Source: Peromyscus leucopus (taxonomy: Eukaryota; Chordata; Mammalia; Rodentia; Cricetidae). Taken from it: DNA of 64,000 nt. This document shows, one piece after another, positions 12,690 through 23,003 of this stretch; position 1 is the stretch's first letter, and each line of letters starts with the position of its first letter. The stretch covers positions 16,674,668 through 16,738,667 of the forward strand of contig NC_051068.1 of NCBI RefSeq assembly GCF_004664715.2, written 5' to 3'. Under the pieces are notes generated by a model. The model did no database searches. It saw nothing but the letters and a program-made list of their open reading frames with translations, and was not told the origin of the DNA. The translations under genes and the position numbers were made by a program.

Positions 12690-13136
12690 TGAAGGGTTCA
12701 CAACACTCCCCCCATGGTCGCATATACCGGGCGGACACTTCTGCCTAGCCAATTCCAGGTCAGGATAGGCATTTCCGGGTCAAAGCATCTCTTGTAACCA
12801 GGATACCCGACGAACCCGGACACCTCCGCCTAGCAAGTTCCGGGCCAAGGCGTCTCGCATGACCAGGATCTGTGACATTACATGGCCATGTAAGCATGCA
12901 ACGTGACCATGTGATCTACGCACACGCGTGGAGTAGTGACGTGACCTGGCCACGCCCCCAGCCGGTTTTAAAGTGGAGCGCCATGCTTCCCAGTTTCTCT
13001 TCTTCTTCTCCACGCACGTGTCTCTCCTACAGGCCTGCGCACTCTGTCCCTTTAACTCTAATAATCTCTATAAGCGGATTCTGTCGTGTTTCGTGACATT
13101 TCCTTGCAGGGTAAGAACACAACGCAGCTAAATACA
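12690..13136 (+). repeat. 3' LTR of the class-I ERV
   Basis: Matches the 5' LTR from 'tgaagggttcacaac' onward but is longer. It has two diverged copies of the block around 'cctccgcctagcaagttcc' and an extra 'acgtgaccatgtgatc' segment. Its end lacks 'actaa' relative to the 5' LTR. Confidence 0.9.
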
Positions 13137-13141
13137 TCCTG

Positions 13142-14160
13142 ACAGCTGGTCTTTCAAGTTGCAGTGACCTCTGAACTTTTGACAGGTTCAGGTCAAATGG
13201 TATTACTACTTAATGTCTCAATTTCTTTTCTTCTGTCCCCCAATTTGAGCTAATCATGTTTTGATCAACTACAAAGCTGGTGTCATGATGAAAATCTCAT
13301 AACATCTTTAAATGCCTTAGGCATAGTAGAACTGGCTGGGAAAAAGTGGCACACAGGATGGGGGGAGGGGTGTCCCACCAGCTGAAATGAAGTGTGTCTT
13401 CACCTACTTGACAGTTGTGGTTCTGAATTCACCAAGTTCTCTTCCATCGGGACGGCAGTTTTCTTCCTAAATGTTTATAAGGAAATAGATTACACATGTA
13501 TTTCACTTATGAAGGGAAAACACATTAAGCTCTACTAATTTAAATGAATTGAAAGACTATGCCTTGAAGCATGGCACTTTTATCAAAAGCCCTTTCCTCA
13601 TCAGAAATCTGTCATACTGCTCTGGTTCCACCCTCTAAGGTTTTAACCCTATTTATAAAAAGGCCTTACAGCAGCAACCAGCCTTCCTCGGTCCCCTTAA
13701 CTGTGCCCTAGTCAAGAGGACTGGAGTCCAAGGCATGTTTAGTTAAAGACAACAGACAGTGTCATACCTTGCTGTCTATTTATAAAAGTAGTTGAGGACT
13801 GAATGGTGTCCAGGAAGGTGTATATTTTTATGTTTTCATGAACAGAGAAAGTGTGTCCGTCTCTATCTACCCATGCCAACTCTACCTTTTGAGGATCTTT
13901 TCTTCCGGAAGCATGATATATGGAGGAATGCTGTGTTATTATTGGCATTCACTGCATTTTTAGTTTGATTATTGCTAATTTCTCTTTGGATTTTTTTTTG
14001 TCAGTTGCCTACGTCTCTGTTGCAGCATTTAGTTTTTCACTGGTCCTTTGATGATACTTTCTCTTGGTCTGTTGGAGACTTTTATTTGTAAATAGATACA
14101 ATAAGATTAAATCTTCCTCCTTTCCCTAGCTCTCATTATATTTCTTCATCATAGCCACCA
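13142..14160. other. no gene recognised
   Basis: AT-rich sequence without a recognisable exon or repeat. The minus-strand frame at 13739-13948 is short and resembles nothing I know. Confidence 0.35.
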
Positions 14161-14172
14161 GATTCTGATTTT

Positions 14173-14320
14173 GGTGGTGGTGGTGGTGGTGGTATTTTTG
14201 TTGGTTTGTTTAGATATGGTCTCAACTGTAGCTTAGGGTGGGCTTATACTTAAGGCAATCCTCCTGCCTTAGCTTCCTGAGTGCTGGAATTATAAGTATG
14301 AACAACCGTGCCCTGCATGG
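14173..14320 (-). repeat. (GGT)n and degenerate B1-type SINE, antisense
   Basis: A short GGT run is followed by 'gcaatcctcctgccttagct' and 'gagtgctggaattataagta'. This is the typical order of an old antisense B1/PB1 copy. Confidence 0.6.
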
Positions 14321-14508
14321 TCACCAAACTGTTGTGTACCCTTTTAGATGTGAAATATATATCTATATATTCATGAATATATTTGCATATGGCAAACTAA
14401 ATGCATATTTTCTACTTTGTTTTAAAATGCACCAGTTATTCCATATTCATTTATTTAATTCAATTATTTAATTAATATTTACTGAAGACCTAGACACAAT
14501 TCTGTAGA

Positions 14509-14946
14509 TGTAACCAAGCATCTTATTAAATAAGAAACACAGAACCAATGTAAAAGAGAAAGCCAAGAGGTCAGAGCTCAGAGCTAAAACCTTACCCTTA
14601 CTCCTGCAGTGCTCCTACCTCTCCAAATAGAGACCTACTTCCTGTGTGTATGTCTTTACATAGTCTTTCTGTTCTGCCTTCTCATTGGTTGTAAACCCAA
14701 ACACATGACTGCCTCATCACTGCCTGTAAGTACAGCCTCCAGGTCTTAAAGGTGTATGTCTCCAATGCTGGCTGTATCCCTGAACACACAGAGATCTACC
14801 TAACTCTGTCTACCACGCGATGGGATTAAAGGTGTGCGCCACCACCTCCATGATCTTGCTATGGCTCTAATAGCTCTGACCCCCTGGCAACTTTATTTAT
14901 TAACATACAAATAAAATCACATTTCAGTACAAATAAAATACCACCA
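14509..14946 (-). repeat. solo LTR, ERVK-like ('TGGTGGTATT' family)
   Basis: Read on the minus strand it starts 'tggtggtattttatttg' and ends 'aataagatgcttggttaca'. On + it begins TG and ends CA. 'taga' flanks both sides, a possible 4-bp duplication. Its start resembles that of the LTRs at 21735-24800. A B1-like block ('attaaaggtgtgcgccacca') is embedded. Confidence 0.55.
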
Positions 14947-15285
14947 TAGAATTCTTGTTGCTTAGGCTTGACTCATAATCAAAGAAGACAGCAATTCCTT
15001 GCTCATGGAGCTTGCTTATAGTGTACACATGTGGCTGCTTCTTTCTAGTGATTTTGTAGTGTCCCATGTAAAAGAATCATTTGGTCAACCGACAATTTCT
15101 TAATGTACATGTAGCTCTCTAGACTTTTGCCATTCCTAGTAACACCACATAACCCTTTGAAATAAATCTGTGATTGAAGCAGGTATAGCTACAAAATAAA
15201 ATACTAGGTGTGGTATTTCTGGGTGCATAGAGTCTGCAAAACTTTATAATAGAAATTTTTTTTTTAAAAAAAATCTGTAAAAGCA

Positions 15286-15432
15286 GCCAGGCATTGGTGG
15301 CACACACCTTTAATCCCAGCACTCGGGAGGCAGAGACAGGTGGATCTCTGTGAGTTCGAGGCCAGCCTGGTCTACAGAGTTCCAGGACAGCCAAGGCTAT
15401 TACACAGGGAAACCCTGTCTTGAAAAAAAAAA
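15286..15432 (+). repeat. B1 SINE
   Basis: 'cacacctttaatcccagcac' and 'gttcgaggccagcctggtct' in order, with an A-rich tail. Slightly diverged. Confidence 0.95.
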
Positions 15433-15449
15433 CTGAAAAGTAAAGGGAG

Positions 15450-15640
15450 TGGGGTTGGAGAGATGGCTCAGTGGTTAAGAACACTGTCTGCTCTTCCAGA
15501 GGTCCTGAGTTCAATTCCCAGCAACCACATAGTGGCTCATAACCATCTATAGTGGGATATGATGCCTTCTTCTGGCATAAAGCTGTTCATGCAAATAGAG
15601 CACCATTAAATAAATAAAAAGTAAATGGAGCAAAAATGGC
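15450..15640 (+). repeat. B2 SINE
   Basis: 'ggttggagagatggctcagt' starts the tRNA-derived head. 'ttcccagcaaccacatagtg' and 'gatgccttcttctggc' follow, then an AT-rich tail with AATAAA-like motifs. Confidence 0.95.
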
Positions 15641-15775
15641 TCTCATTATCTTAAAATTATATTTATTCTTTCTTTAAACAGCTTTCATAGTTTGGGAGAA
15701 CAGTTTTAGGATTACTAGGGAAATTAAGTATAAAATAGAGAGTTTTAAAATAAACCCCCTTCCCTGAGTAATAGT

Positions 15776-16166
15776 TGATAGATTCACAAAACGCCCCCAT
15801 GGTTGGGCATATTCGGCAGACGGAGACTCTTCTGGCTAGCCAGTTCCGGGTCAAAATAGCCATTTCCAGGTCAAGGCGTCTGGGACCCCATGGCTTTGCA
15901 TGGTTGCATAAGAGCATGCAACACAACCATGTAATCTACACACATGCATGGATTAGCCACATGGACCTGTGTATGTGTGCGTGACCCAGCCTTTATAAGC
16001 CAATGCCATATTCCTGGCTTCCTTCTTCTTCTCTACACACATGTCTCTTTAACAGGCCTGAGCACACCTGCCTTTCTCTCTTATCTTAATAAAACTCTTG
16101 TTAGTGGATTCTGTTGTGTTTTGTGACATTTCCTCTCAGGGTAAGAGCGCTGCCAAATAACTAGCA
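15776..16166 (+). repeat. solo LTR, same family as the class-I ERV
   Basis: Begins 'tgatagattcacaaaacg' and ends 'ccaaataactagca'. It shares the 3' block 'gtggattctgt' through 'gacatttcct' with the LTRs at 9251 and 12690. A 5-base repeat 'atagt' flanks it (15771-15775 and 16167-16171). Confidence 0.85.
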
Positions 16167-16177
16167 ATAGTCTCCTC

Positions 16178-16566
16178 TGTGGGCCCCGGCCCCCGACTGT
16201 GAGTGGCTGCTGCCTTGCTTGCCGACCTTGACCAGAAGTCCTCCCTATTCAGATTCCCTGCTGGTTTCCTTCTCACCTAATGATCACCAGAGAGATCACT
16301 GGAGGTTCTTTGTTCCTGTATCCTGCATTTGGTGTAAACAACTTAGATGCAAGAATGTAGAATATTCAGTAGCGAACTTCTGCCCTCCAGGGATCCTCCA
16401 TTGTGCTGTAAGCCTGTATTTAAGGTTTCCTCCCTCTTTCAATAAATGGCATTTGGCATTCAGCCGTGGCAAATGACTCGCTGTCTCTTGTCTCTTATTT
16501 TCTAATCAGCAGCCCCTCGCTCAGACATGGTGAACGGGTATCGGTAACTCAGGCACTACCGCTACA
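16178..16566 (+). repeat. solo LTR, ERVK-like with 6-bp duplication
   Basis: Begins 'tgtgggccccgg', ends 'ggcactaccgctaca', and has 'ttcaataaatggc' as polyadenylation signal. 'ctcctc' flanks it exactly (16172-16177 and 16567-16572), the 6-bp size typical of ERVK integrases. It begins only 11 bases after the previous solo LTR. A related, retroposed copy lies at about 18750-19180. Confidence 0.85.
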
Positions 16567-16979
16567 CTCCTCTATTCTTAAGATCCTGTATTAGTGTGTT
16601 ATATTTTGTGTGGATGTAAGTTTTAAACTTCTGGAGCTCATTGGTGAATGGCAATTGCTTTGCTGGCTCTGTTATGCTGATGTGAACTCATGTCTGAATG
16701 TCTTACCTTAAGATTCACTTTGCAATGTAGTACTAGCTGTTTTAACAAGCTAATATGACAGGTAGTGCCATTACTACATCAGAAAGAAGTGTCACTGCCC
16801 TAAATTGCTATACTGAAGTTTGTTCATTAACCTACTGATGGACATCTTGCTTGCTTTCAGGTTTTTGTAATTATAGATAGACCTTCTGTAAACATTTTTG
16901 TACAAGTTGCTGTGTGGACAAACTTTCAGGCTTATTTGGGTAAATACCATGGAGCAAGACTTCAATAGTGTATGATAAG

Positions 16980-17632
16980 TGAAAGGACCAAGCAGACACC
17001 ATAACAGGCTGCTCAGTCTTCTCTCAGAGATCAGGCCTCAATTTCAGTTTCCTGAGGCTTGAGCAAGCAGTTTCTGGGAGGGCCATGAACAAAAGACATA
17101 GTCCTTGTAGTAGTTCCCTTTCTGCACATACTCTGACTGTTCAAAGTTCAACCAATTGTTTACTGTCTGGGATCCCTCACCAACTTAGAGCTACGTGCAT
17201 GGGTCAATGTGAACGTGGGAGGCCAGCCAGCCTCAATGGCAGCTCATGGACAGAGCCTGGGCTACTGAGTCAGCCGTCACAGTCAATACATGCTAGGCCA
17301 GCCAGCCTCCATGGCAGCTCAAGGACAAAGCCTGGAACTTGTCCAGGCCTGCCCAAAATGGATAACTGTAACCCCCAATTAACCCTAGCCAATTAAAAGT
17401 TACTAACATGATCGACACTCACCTAAACCAACCCTGAGTCTGTTCCTACCCAGTCTGTAGATCCCAAGTCCCCCTTGCTTTAAAACCCTGCCCCATTGCT
17501 ACTCGGGGTCTCTCCTGCTCTGCTTCTGCATCAGACGGACGGAAAGTTCCCAGTTAACTCATAGTAAAGACTCTTTGCTTTTGCATTGGATTCGGTCCCT
17601 TGGTGGTCTTTGGGGGACTCTGGGTACAACAG
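16980..17632 (+). repeat. solo LTR inserted in the ancient L1
   Basis: Begins 'tgaaaggaccaagcag' and ends 'tctgggtacaacag'. The L1 text reads 'gtatgataag' on the left and resumes 'taagactattttt' on the right, so 'taag' (16976-16979, 17633-17636) is duplicated. That fits a class-I ERV. If the LTR ends at CA, a 5-bp repeat with one mismatch is the alternative. An internal block around 'ggccagccagcct' occurs twice. Confidence 0.75.
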
Positions 17633-17756
17633 TAAGACTATTTTTAGTTTTGTAAAATGGCTGTTTAACCTTCCTAATAGGAGTTACAATTGCTGTGTGG
17701 TGGGAACATCTTCACCAGCATTCACTGTCACTGATGTTTTCTGTATATATTTTCAC

Positions 17757-17908
17757 ATTTATTTATTGATTGATTTTGTAGGGAAGGGGGAGGGGTGCAT
17801 GCCGAAGTGCATGTGTGGAAGTAAGTTCTCTCCTTCCACCATGTGGGTCTCCGGCCATCTGATTCGGTGGCACATGCCTTTAACCGATGAGCCATCTCGC
17901 CAGCCCCC
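17757..17908 (-). repeat. B2/B3 SINE, antisense
   Basis: 'gtgcatgtgtggaagtaag', 'ccaccatgtgggtct' and 'gatgagccatctcgccagcc' give the reversed B2/B3 order. It interrupts the ancient L1. Confidence 0.8.
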
Positions 17909-18097
17909 AGTGTTTTCTATTTTCGATAGGTGTGCATTGTGTCATTGTTTTAATCTGCAGTTTCCTGGCAACACATGATGCTGCGCATCATCCCACATGC
18001 TCGCTTGACTTCTGTTTATTTTCCTTGCACTGGTTTATCTTTAGACCCTTTGCCTGTTTTAAATGCTACTGTTTGTTTTCTTACTATTTAAGAGTTC

Positions 18098-18339
18098 TTG
18101 CTGGGATACTTCACCTAGCCTTGATGTGGGAGAAGGAGCTTGGTCCTGCCTCAACTTAATGCTTTGTTGACTCCCCTGGGAGGCCTGCCCTTTCAGAATG
18201 GAAGGAGGAGTGAATGGGGCTTGAAGGTGGGGTGGGGGGTGGGGCGATGCCGGGGTGTGTGTAGACGAGGAATGGAAGGAGAGGAGGGAGGGGGAAATGT
18301 GGTTGGTATGTAAAATAAATGAATTTTTTTGATAAAAAA
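18098..18339 (+). mobile_element. 5'-truncated L1 3' end
   Basis: The G-rich 3' UTR ends 'tgtggttggtatgtaaaata' with a short A-rich tail. A 10-bp duplication 'ttaagagttc' flanks it (18088-18097, 18340-18349). It lies in the opposite orientation to the older L1 that it interrupts. Confidence 0.85.
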
Positions 18340-18552
18340 TTAAGAGTTCCTCAAACTGATTTGTGAGCATTTCATTACCCCACATTTGTCTTTTTTTCTC
18401 TTTGCAGAGTCTTTTGAAGAAATTCCTCATTTTGATGGAATCCAGTTTATCTGGTTTTTCCTCTTGTAGATCATGACTTTGGTGTTGCATGCAGGAATCA
18501 CAGCCAAATTTAAGTTTATCTTATTGTCTCCCAAGCTACCTTAGAGGTTTGG

Positions 18553-18720
18553 TTTTTTTGTTTGTTTGTTTTTGTTTTTCGAGACAGGGTTTCTCTGTGT
18601 AGTTTTGGTGCCTGTCCTGGATCTCACTCTGTAGACCAGGCTGGCTTCGAACTCAGCAAGATCTGCCTGGCTTTGCCTTGGGAGTGCTGGGATTAAAGGT
18701 GTGCACTGCCACCACTCGGC
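18553..18720 (-). repeat. B1 SINE, antisense
   Basis: A T-rich tail is followed by 'tcgagacagggtttctctgt' and 'gggattaaaggtgtgc'. It interrupts the ancient L1. Confidence 0.95.
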
Positions 18721-19196
18721 CTGAGTTTTATTTGTTTGTTTGTTTATTTATTTATTTATTTGTTTATTTATTGCTGAATGCTGTTTATTGAAGGAGGGAA
18801 GAGGTCTTAAATACAGGCTTACAGCACAATGGGAGAACCCTGGAGGGCAGAAGTTCACTACCGAAGTTTTACAATCTTGCATCTAAGCTGTTAACACCCA
18901 TTATGCAGGATACACAGACAAGCAACTTCCCTTAAGCATTCAGGAGGGTAGAACCCAGCAGGGAATTAGCATAGGGAGGATATCAAGGTCAAGGTCAGCA
19001 AGCAAGGCAACAATTACCCAAAATGGGGGCCAGGACCCTACAGGTCCCCCTCTTACTAAAAAAATGAGCTTCTGACTTAGGTTGCATGGGATGTCAGCAG
19101 GTCCCCTTACCCATCATGGAGATGCCTGCCCAGGCCACACAGGCACTCTGTCTTAGGTTGGTGAGCTGCCCCCCACCAGCCTGAGTTTTTATTTGT
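18721..19196 (-). mobile_element. ERVK transcript end retroposed by LINE machinery
   Basis: On the minus strand a polypurine-like 'aagagggggacc' is followed by an LTR start 'tgtagggtcctggccccc'. The U3-R text is closely like the solo LTR at 16178-16566. 'ttcaataaacagcattcagc' follows, then an A-rich (aaat)n tail. There is no U5, so the copy ends at the normal polyadenylation point. 'ctgagttttatttgt' at 18721-18735 recurs as 'ctgagtttttatttgt' at 19181-19196. Long duplication, A tail and loss of U5 indicate target-primed insertion, not an integrase. Confidence 0.7.
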
Positions 19197-19429
19197 ATTT
19201 TTTTGTTTAGGTCTGTAATCCATTTTGAGTGGAATTTTATGAAAATTATGAAGCATGAATCCAGATGTTTCTTTTTTCTGGTTTTGAATGTGGCTGTTCA
19301 TTTATTCCAGTGCCATTTGTTGAAAAGACTGATTGGATTTTCAAAACTAAAAATGTCCTCAAAAAGTAAATTTGTATATCTTCATACTTCAAATTACTAT
19401 CTATTAATTTGTTCTGTCTGTCTCTCTCA

Positions 19430-19560
19430 TCTGACATAGTCCATACTGACCTCAAACTTACCATACAGTCAAGAATGACCTTGAAATCCTGATTTCCTGC
19501 CTCCACATCCCCTTGTCCCAGGGCTGGAATTTCAGGCATTCACCTAAGTGCTCAGCTTTG
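19430..19560 (-). repeat. degenerate B1-type SINE, antisense
   Basis: 'gtcaagaatgaccttgaaat' and 'cagggctggaatttcaggca' are worn B1/PB1 landmarks in antisense order. Confidence 0.55.
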
Positions 19561-19879
19561 TTTACAGTTCTCCTGTTAATTGATGGTCTTGTTTGAACCT
19601 ATTAAATATTTAAGCCCTTTCTGGCTTAGATTCTTGATCCTGCCAATCACTATAGGCTGAGATCTGCTTCCTGGTTACTACTGGGTTGCCAATGAGAAAT
19701 CCAAACTCAAAATGGTGCAGCAAACAAAGGGATATGTATTGACCTTCATGATGAAAGATCCAGAAATAGATTTAATCAAGGCACAGAGTTCTAAATAAAA
19801 TCATGAGCCAGACTTAACCTTTGATCCCAGACTAACCTTTGATCCAGGTTAGCCACATTTCTTAAAACTCACACCCTTT

Positions 19880-20045
19880 GGATGGTGGTGGTGCCTGCCT
19901 TTAATCCCAGCACTCCCAAGGAAGAGGCAGGCAGATCTCTGTGAGTTCAAAGCCAGCCTGGTCTATAGAGTGAGTTCTAGGACAGGCTCCAAAGACATAC
20001 AGAGAAGCGCTGTCTCGAAAAAGAGTATTTAAAAAAAAAAAAAAG
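19880..20045 (+). repeat. B1 SINE
   Basis: 'gcctttaatcccagcactcc' and 'gttcaaagccagcctggtct', then a long A tail. Confidence 0.9.
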
Positions 20046-20735
20046 CTCACGCCCACCCATGCTATCACTACTGCTGCTGTTTCCCTGATGAGGGATGATC
20101 ATCAAAGATGACATCCTTTACCCAAGGTCAAGGTCTAGAAGCAGCTCACCCTCTAATGGGAGCATAAGGCAGAGGACAGGCATCATTTAAAGCCCTGCAC
20201 AGGCTCCAGGGACTTTGTCAAAGAGAACGGGGAGACTGCTCAGGCTGCACACCACCAGGCTGAAACGAGCCAGACAGCAGCGTGCCTCCCTAACAGGCCG
20301 GTCTAAAGCAGAACAATAAAGATGCTCTTGGTGTCTTACTCCTTGCACAAAAGAAACAGCGTGAAGTACCCGGATGTTAGCTAATCAGTTCTTTTCCTGT
20401 CCCATCTCCCATCCCTGCTCTGCATTACAAGCAGGGTAACTTTGAAACAGCCAATGTCCTTTTTGTTTCTGCTTCCTTGAAGCTCTTTCTGTTCACAGAA
20501 TCAGTCTGTTCATCTCATTGGAACACTATTCTGTTTTACAGAATGAATGTTGTCTGATTCCAGACTTCAAAGCAAAACCACAGATACAAATGTCATCAAA
20601 ATCCAGTTTTTCTCTCGGATCACTTCCCAGCTTTGCCTTAGGTATTTGACCCTCCCTCAGTCATATTTATTCAGCACCTGCTTTGTTCCAGGCACTGCTT
20701 AAAATGCTGGGGAGGCAGTGTAAACAGGCAAATGC
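20046..20735. other. no gene recognised
   Basis: Unique-looking sequence without a convincing exon or repeat. Confidence 0.35.
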
Positions 20736-20738
20736 AGT

Positions 20739-21065
20739 GGTGTGTGTGTGTGTGTGTGTGTGTGGCTTCACCCGCTCAAATACATACATGTTTGTGTGGG
20801 TACATGTGCATGTGGAAGTTGAAGTTCGATGTAGGATGCTGACCCTCAGTTGCAGTCCAACTTGTTTTTTGAGACAGGTCTCTCACTGACATGAACTCTA
20901 CTAATTAGATTAGACTGGCTGATGAGTGAGCCCCAAGGATTCACCTGCTTCTACCTTCCTAGCACTGAGAATATGATAATACTGAGACCACTGCTCCTAG
21001 CCTTTTTATGAGAGCTTTTGGAAGCCCTCATGCTTACATGGTGTTAATTGAGTTATCTCCCTAGC
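20739..21065 (-). repeat. (TG)n and B4-like SINE, antisense
   Basis: A TG run is followed by 'ttttttgagacaggtctctc', 'gactggctgatgagtgagcc' and an ID-like tail 'attgagttatctccctagct'. The layout fits an antisense B4 (ID plus B1) composite or a related rodent SINE. Confidence 0.6.
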
Positions 21066-21734
21066 TCCAAGTCCTTACTTTTGATAAACTTATATCCTGG
21101 TAGAAGGAGGAGGAGGGGAGGGGAAGGAAGAGGAGGAAGAGGAGGAGGAGATGGATCTGCATCTAGATCACTTGGATTGAGGGTGGGCAGGGCTTGAAAC
21201 CCAATGAATAGATGGGATGTTGTTGAGAAAAGGCATACTGGACATTGAGAGACAGAGAGTCCCTTTCATTAATATATTTGGGATTACTCAGAAGCGCTTT
21301 CGGGAGCCTCCTCCCTTACAAGGAAACAAGCTGGACATGCCTGATTGTCCGTTCTGATTTCTTCCTTTCTACTGCCTGAGTGGCATGGTTGTGTAGCCTC
21401 AGCTGTGGTGGCCTTGGTACCAGCACTCCCTCTGGGACATTTGTCATGAAGATGGGAGCTTGTTCTGAGCAAGCCAAGCATAAAATAAAGTAATATGTAC
21501 AAAGCCTGTTCACCTTTTTTTATTGGGTAACAAATGCTTCAATTAGTCAATGTATTGATTCCTCTATAAATTATTATGTGTTGAAGTTTCTGAATGCTTA
21601 CTAATTTAATATTTGAAAAAGATGAACCTATAATCAGTATGGGAACTAATTAGATATGAATTTTTGTAAATATTGGATTACCACAGTGCTAATTTTTATA
21701 TAGTAAATGTAGGTGGTTTTTTTTTTGGGGGGGG

Positions 21735-22210
21735 TGTCCATGCTGGTAGATCAGAGAGACAGAACAAGCCACAGCTATCTCACCTGGGCCGGATCCTCAG
21801 CTGGTCTTGTCTCCTCAGACTGGAGGCCTCTGAGTCCCCATCTGGAATGGGTCTCAGCTCAATTACTGCTCAAAAGCCTGGATGCTTAACCAGCCAAAAT
21901 CTCCTAGTTTCTCGTCCTCACGCCTTATATATCTGTCTGCTTTCTACCACCACTCCCTGGGATTAAAGGCTGGCTTTCTGGGATTAAAGGCTGGCTTTCT
22001 GGGATTAAAGGCGTGTGTCACCAGGCTTGGCTATTTCCAATGTGGCCTTGAACTCACAGAGATCCAGAGGGATTTCTATCTCTGGAATGCTAGGATTAAA
22101 GGTGTGAGTGCCACCATTTCCTAGCCTTTGTATCTAGTGGCTGTCTGTTCTCTGACCCCAGATAAATTCATTAGAGTACACAATATTTTGGGGAACACAA
22201 TACCACCACA
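21735..22210 (-). repeat. 3' LTR of the composite element
   Basis: On the minus strand it starts 'tgtggtggtattgtgttccc' and ends within 'ccagcatggac', short of the U5 end seen in the other copy, next to a C8/A10 tail. It contains an embedded SINE-like block and the repeated 'gggattaaaggctggctttc'. Confidence 0.8.
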
Positions 22211-22650
22211 TTTCCTCTCTTTTTGTCTAAAATTAAAAAAGCTTATAACTAATACAAGAAAAACTATCTTCAATAAGTATATGCAATATACAGTCAAGAT
22301 TACATTAACAATGTCTAGTCCATTAACATTTGACAGATCCAGACAAAAAACTCCATTATATATATTAACAATGTCCAGTCCAGTAACATCTGATAAACTC
22401 AGACCAAAAAAATTTTCATTACTTATCTTATTTAAAACAAGTAGTTCCTTTTTAAAAGTAGATTCCATAATCTCCCTTTTTATCTTACCATATCCATATT
22501 TTCTCTTTTTTCTTTTCATAATAGATTCATTAGTCTACCTTTTGTCATTTTTATATCTTCCCCTTTTTCTTCTGTGTAGATTCAGTGATCTACCTATTTA
22601 TCCTATTATTTCTTTATCTTTTTTCTCAGAGTAGATTCGATTATCTCATA
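22211..22650 (-). other. ERV 3' internal region
   Basis: AT-rich, non-coding. A purine tract (minus strand) adjoins the LTR at 22211-22225. About 60-70 bases around 'attaacaatgtctagtcc' are repeated at 22303 and 22364. The text resembles the internal part of the element at 35291-37344 ('cctttttaaaagtag' style blocks), so the two may be relatives. Confidence 0.5.
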
Positions 22651-23003
22651 TCTATATTCTCTTTTTCTTTTTGCTTTCTAGGGGTGAAGATATCTTTAGG
22701 GAATCTTGAAAAGAAAATTTTGGGTTAATCATCAAATTCTGTATCGTTTGTCCAGTCTCTGCATAATAGGAAAGTTCAGGGCTTGTTTCAAGTCTTTGTT
22801 CAAGTAGTCTGTAAGGCTGGATCATCTCAGCTAGCCATCTCAAAATTGTCCTAAGCAGTTTGTAGTCCAAAGCAGATCTTTCCGTGGTGTTAATCAGCTT
22901 AATGGCTTTATCATAGTCCATGTGGAATCATCGTTGTAGGATCCTGTCATCTTTTTGAAGATTTCAAAGTCACTGTTAGGCATGGTCATGGTTTCCTGCA
23001 GAC
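22651..23003 (-). other. unidentified segment in the composite element
   Basis: A minus-strand frame covers 22652-22921 and ends in Lys-rich codons; another starts near 22990. I cannot name a parent. It could be ERV internal remnant or a third captured host sequence. It lies between the A24 tract of the TGFBR1 fragment and the ERV 3' region. Confidence 0.3.

Larger units (their letters stand above)
9251..13136 (+). mobile_element. decayed class-I endogenous retrovirus
   Basis: Two related LTRs (9251-9590 and 12690-13136) both begin 'tgaagggttcacaac'. They flank a tRNA-Phe-type primer site, a leader, broken gag and protease remnants, and a polypurine tract just before the 3' LTR. Most of pol and any envelope region are missing or unrecognisable. 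The tetranucleotide 'cctg' precedes the element at 9247-9250 and recurs at 13138-13141, one base beyond the right LTR, so a 4-bp duplication is possible. The coding parts are split over several frames, so the copy cannot make its proteins. The assignment rests on gag/protease likeness and the primer site. Confidence 0.85.
16590..19345 (-). mobile_element. ancient L1, split by five insertions
   Basis: Antisense L1 ORF2 text can be followed in order through 16590-16979, 17633-17756, 17909-18097, 18350-18552 and 19197-19345. Landmarks are 'gatggacatcttgcttgc', 'catcttcaccagcattcact', 'ttttgatggaatccagttta' and 'cagtgccatttgttgaaaag'. The level of divergence suggests a mammal-wide L1M-type copy. 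The gaps are filled by an LTR, a B3, an L1 3' end, a B1 and a retroposed ERV transcript. Confidence 0.75.

Noticed and set aside
17085..17396. 103-codon frame on +
   Set aside because: It lies wholly inside the LTR at 16980-17632.
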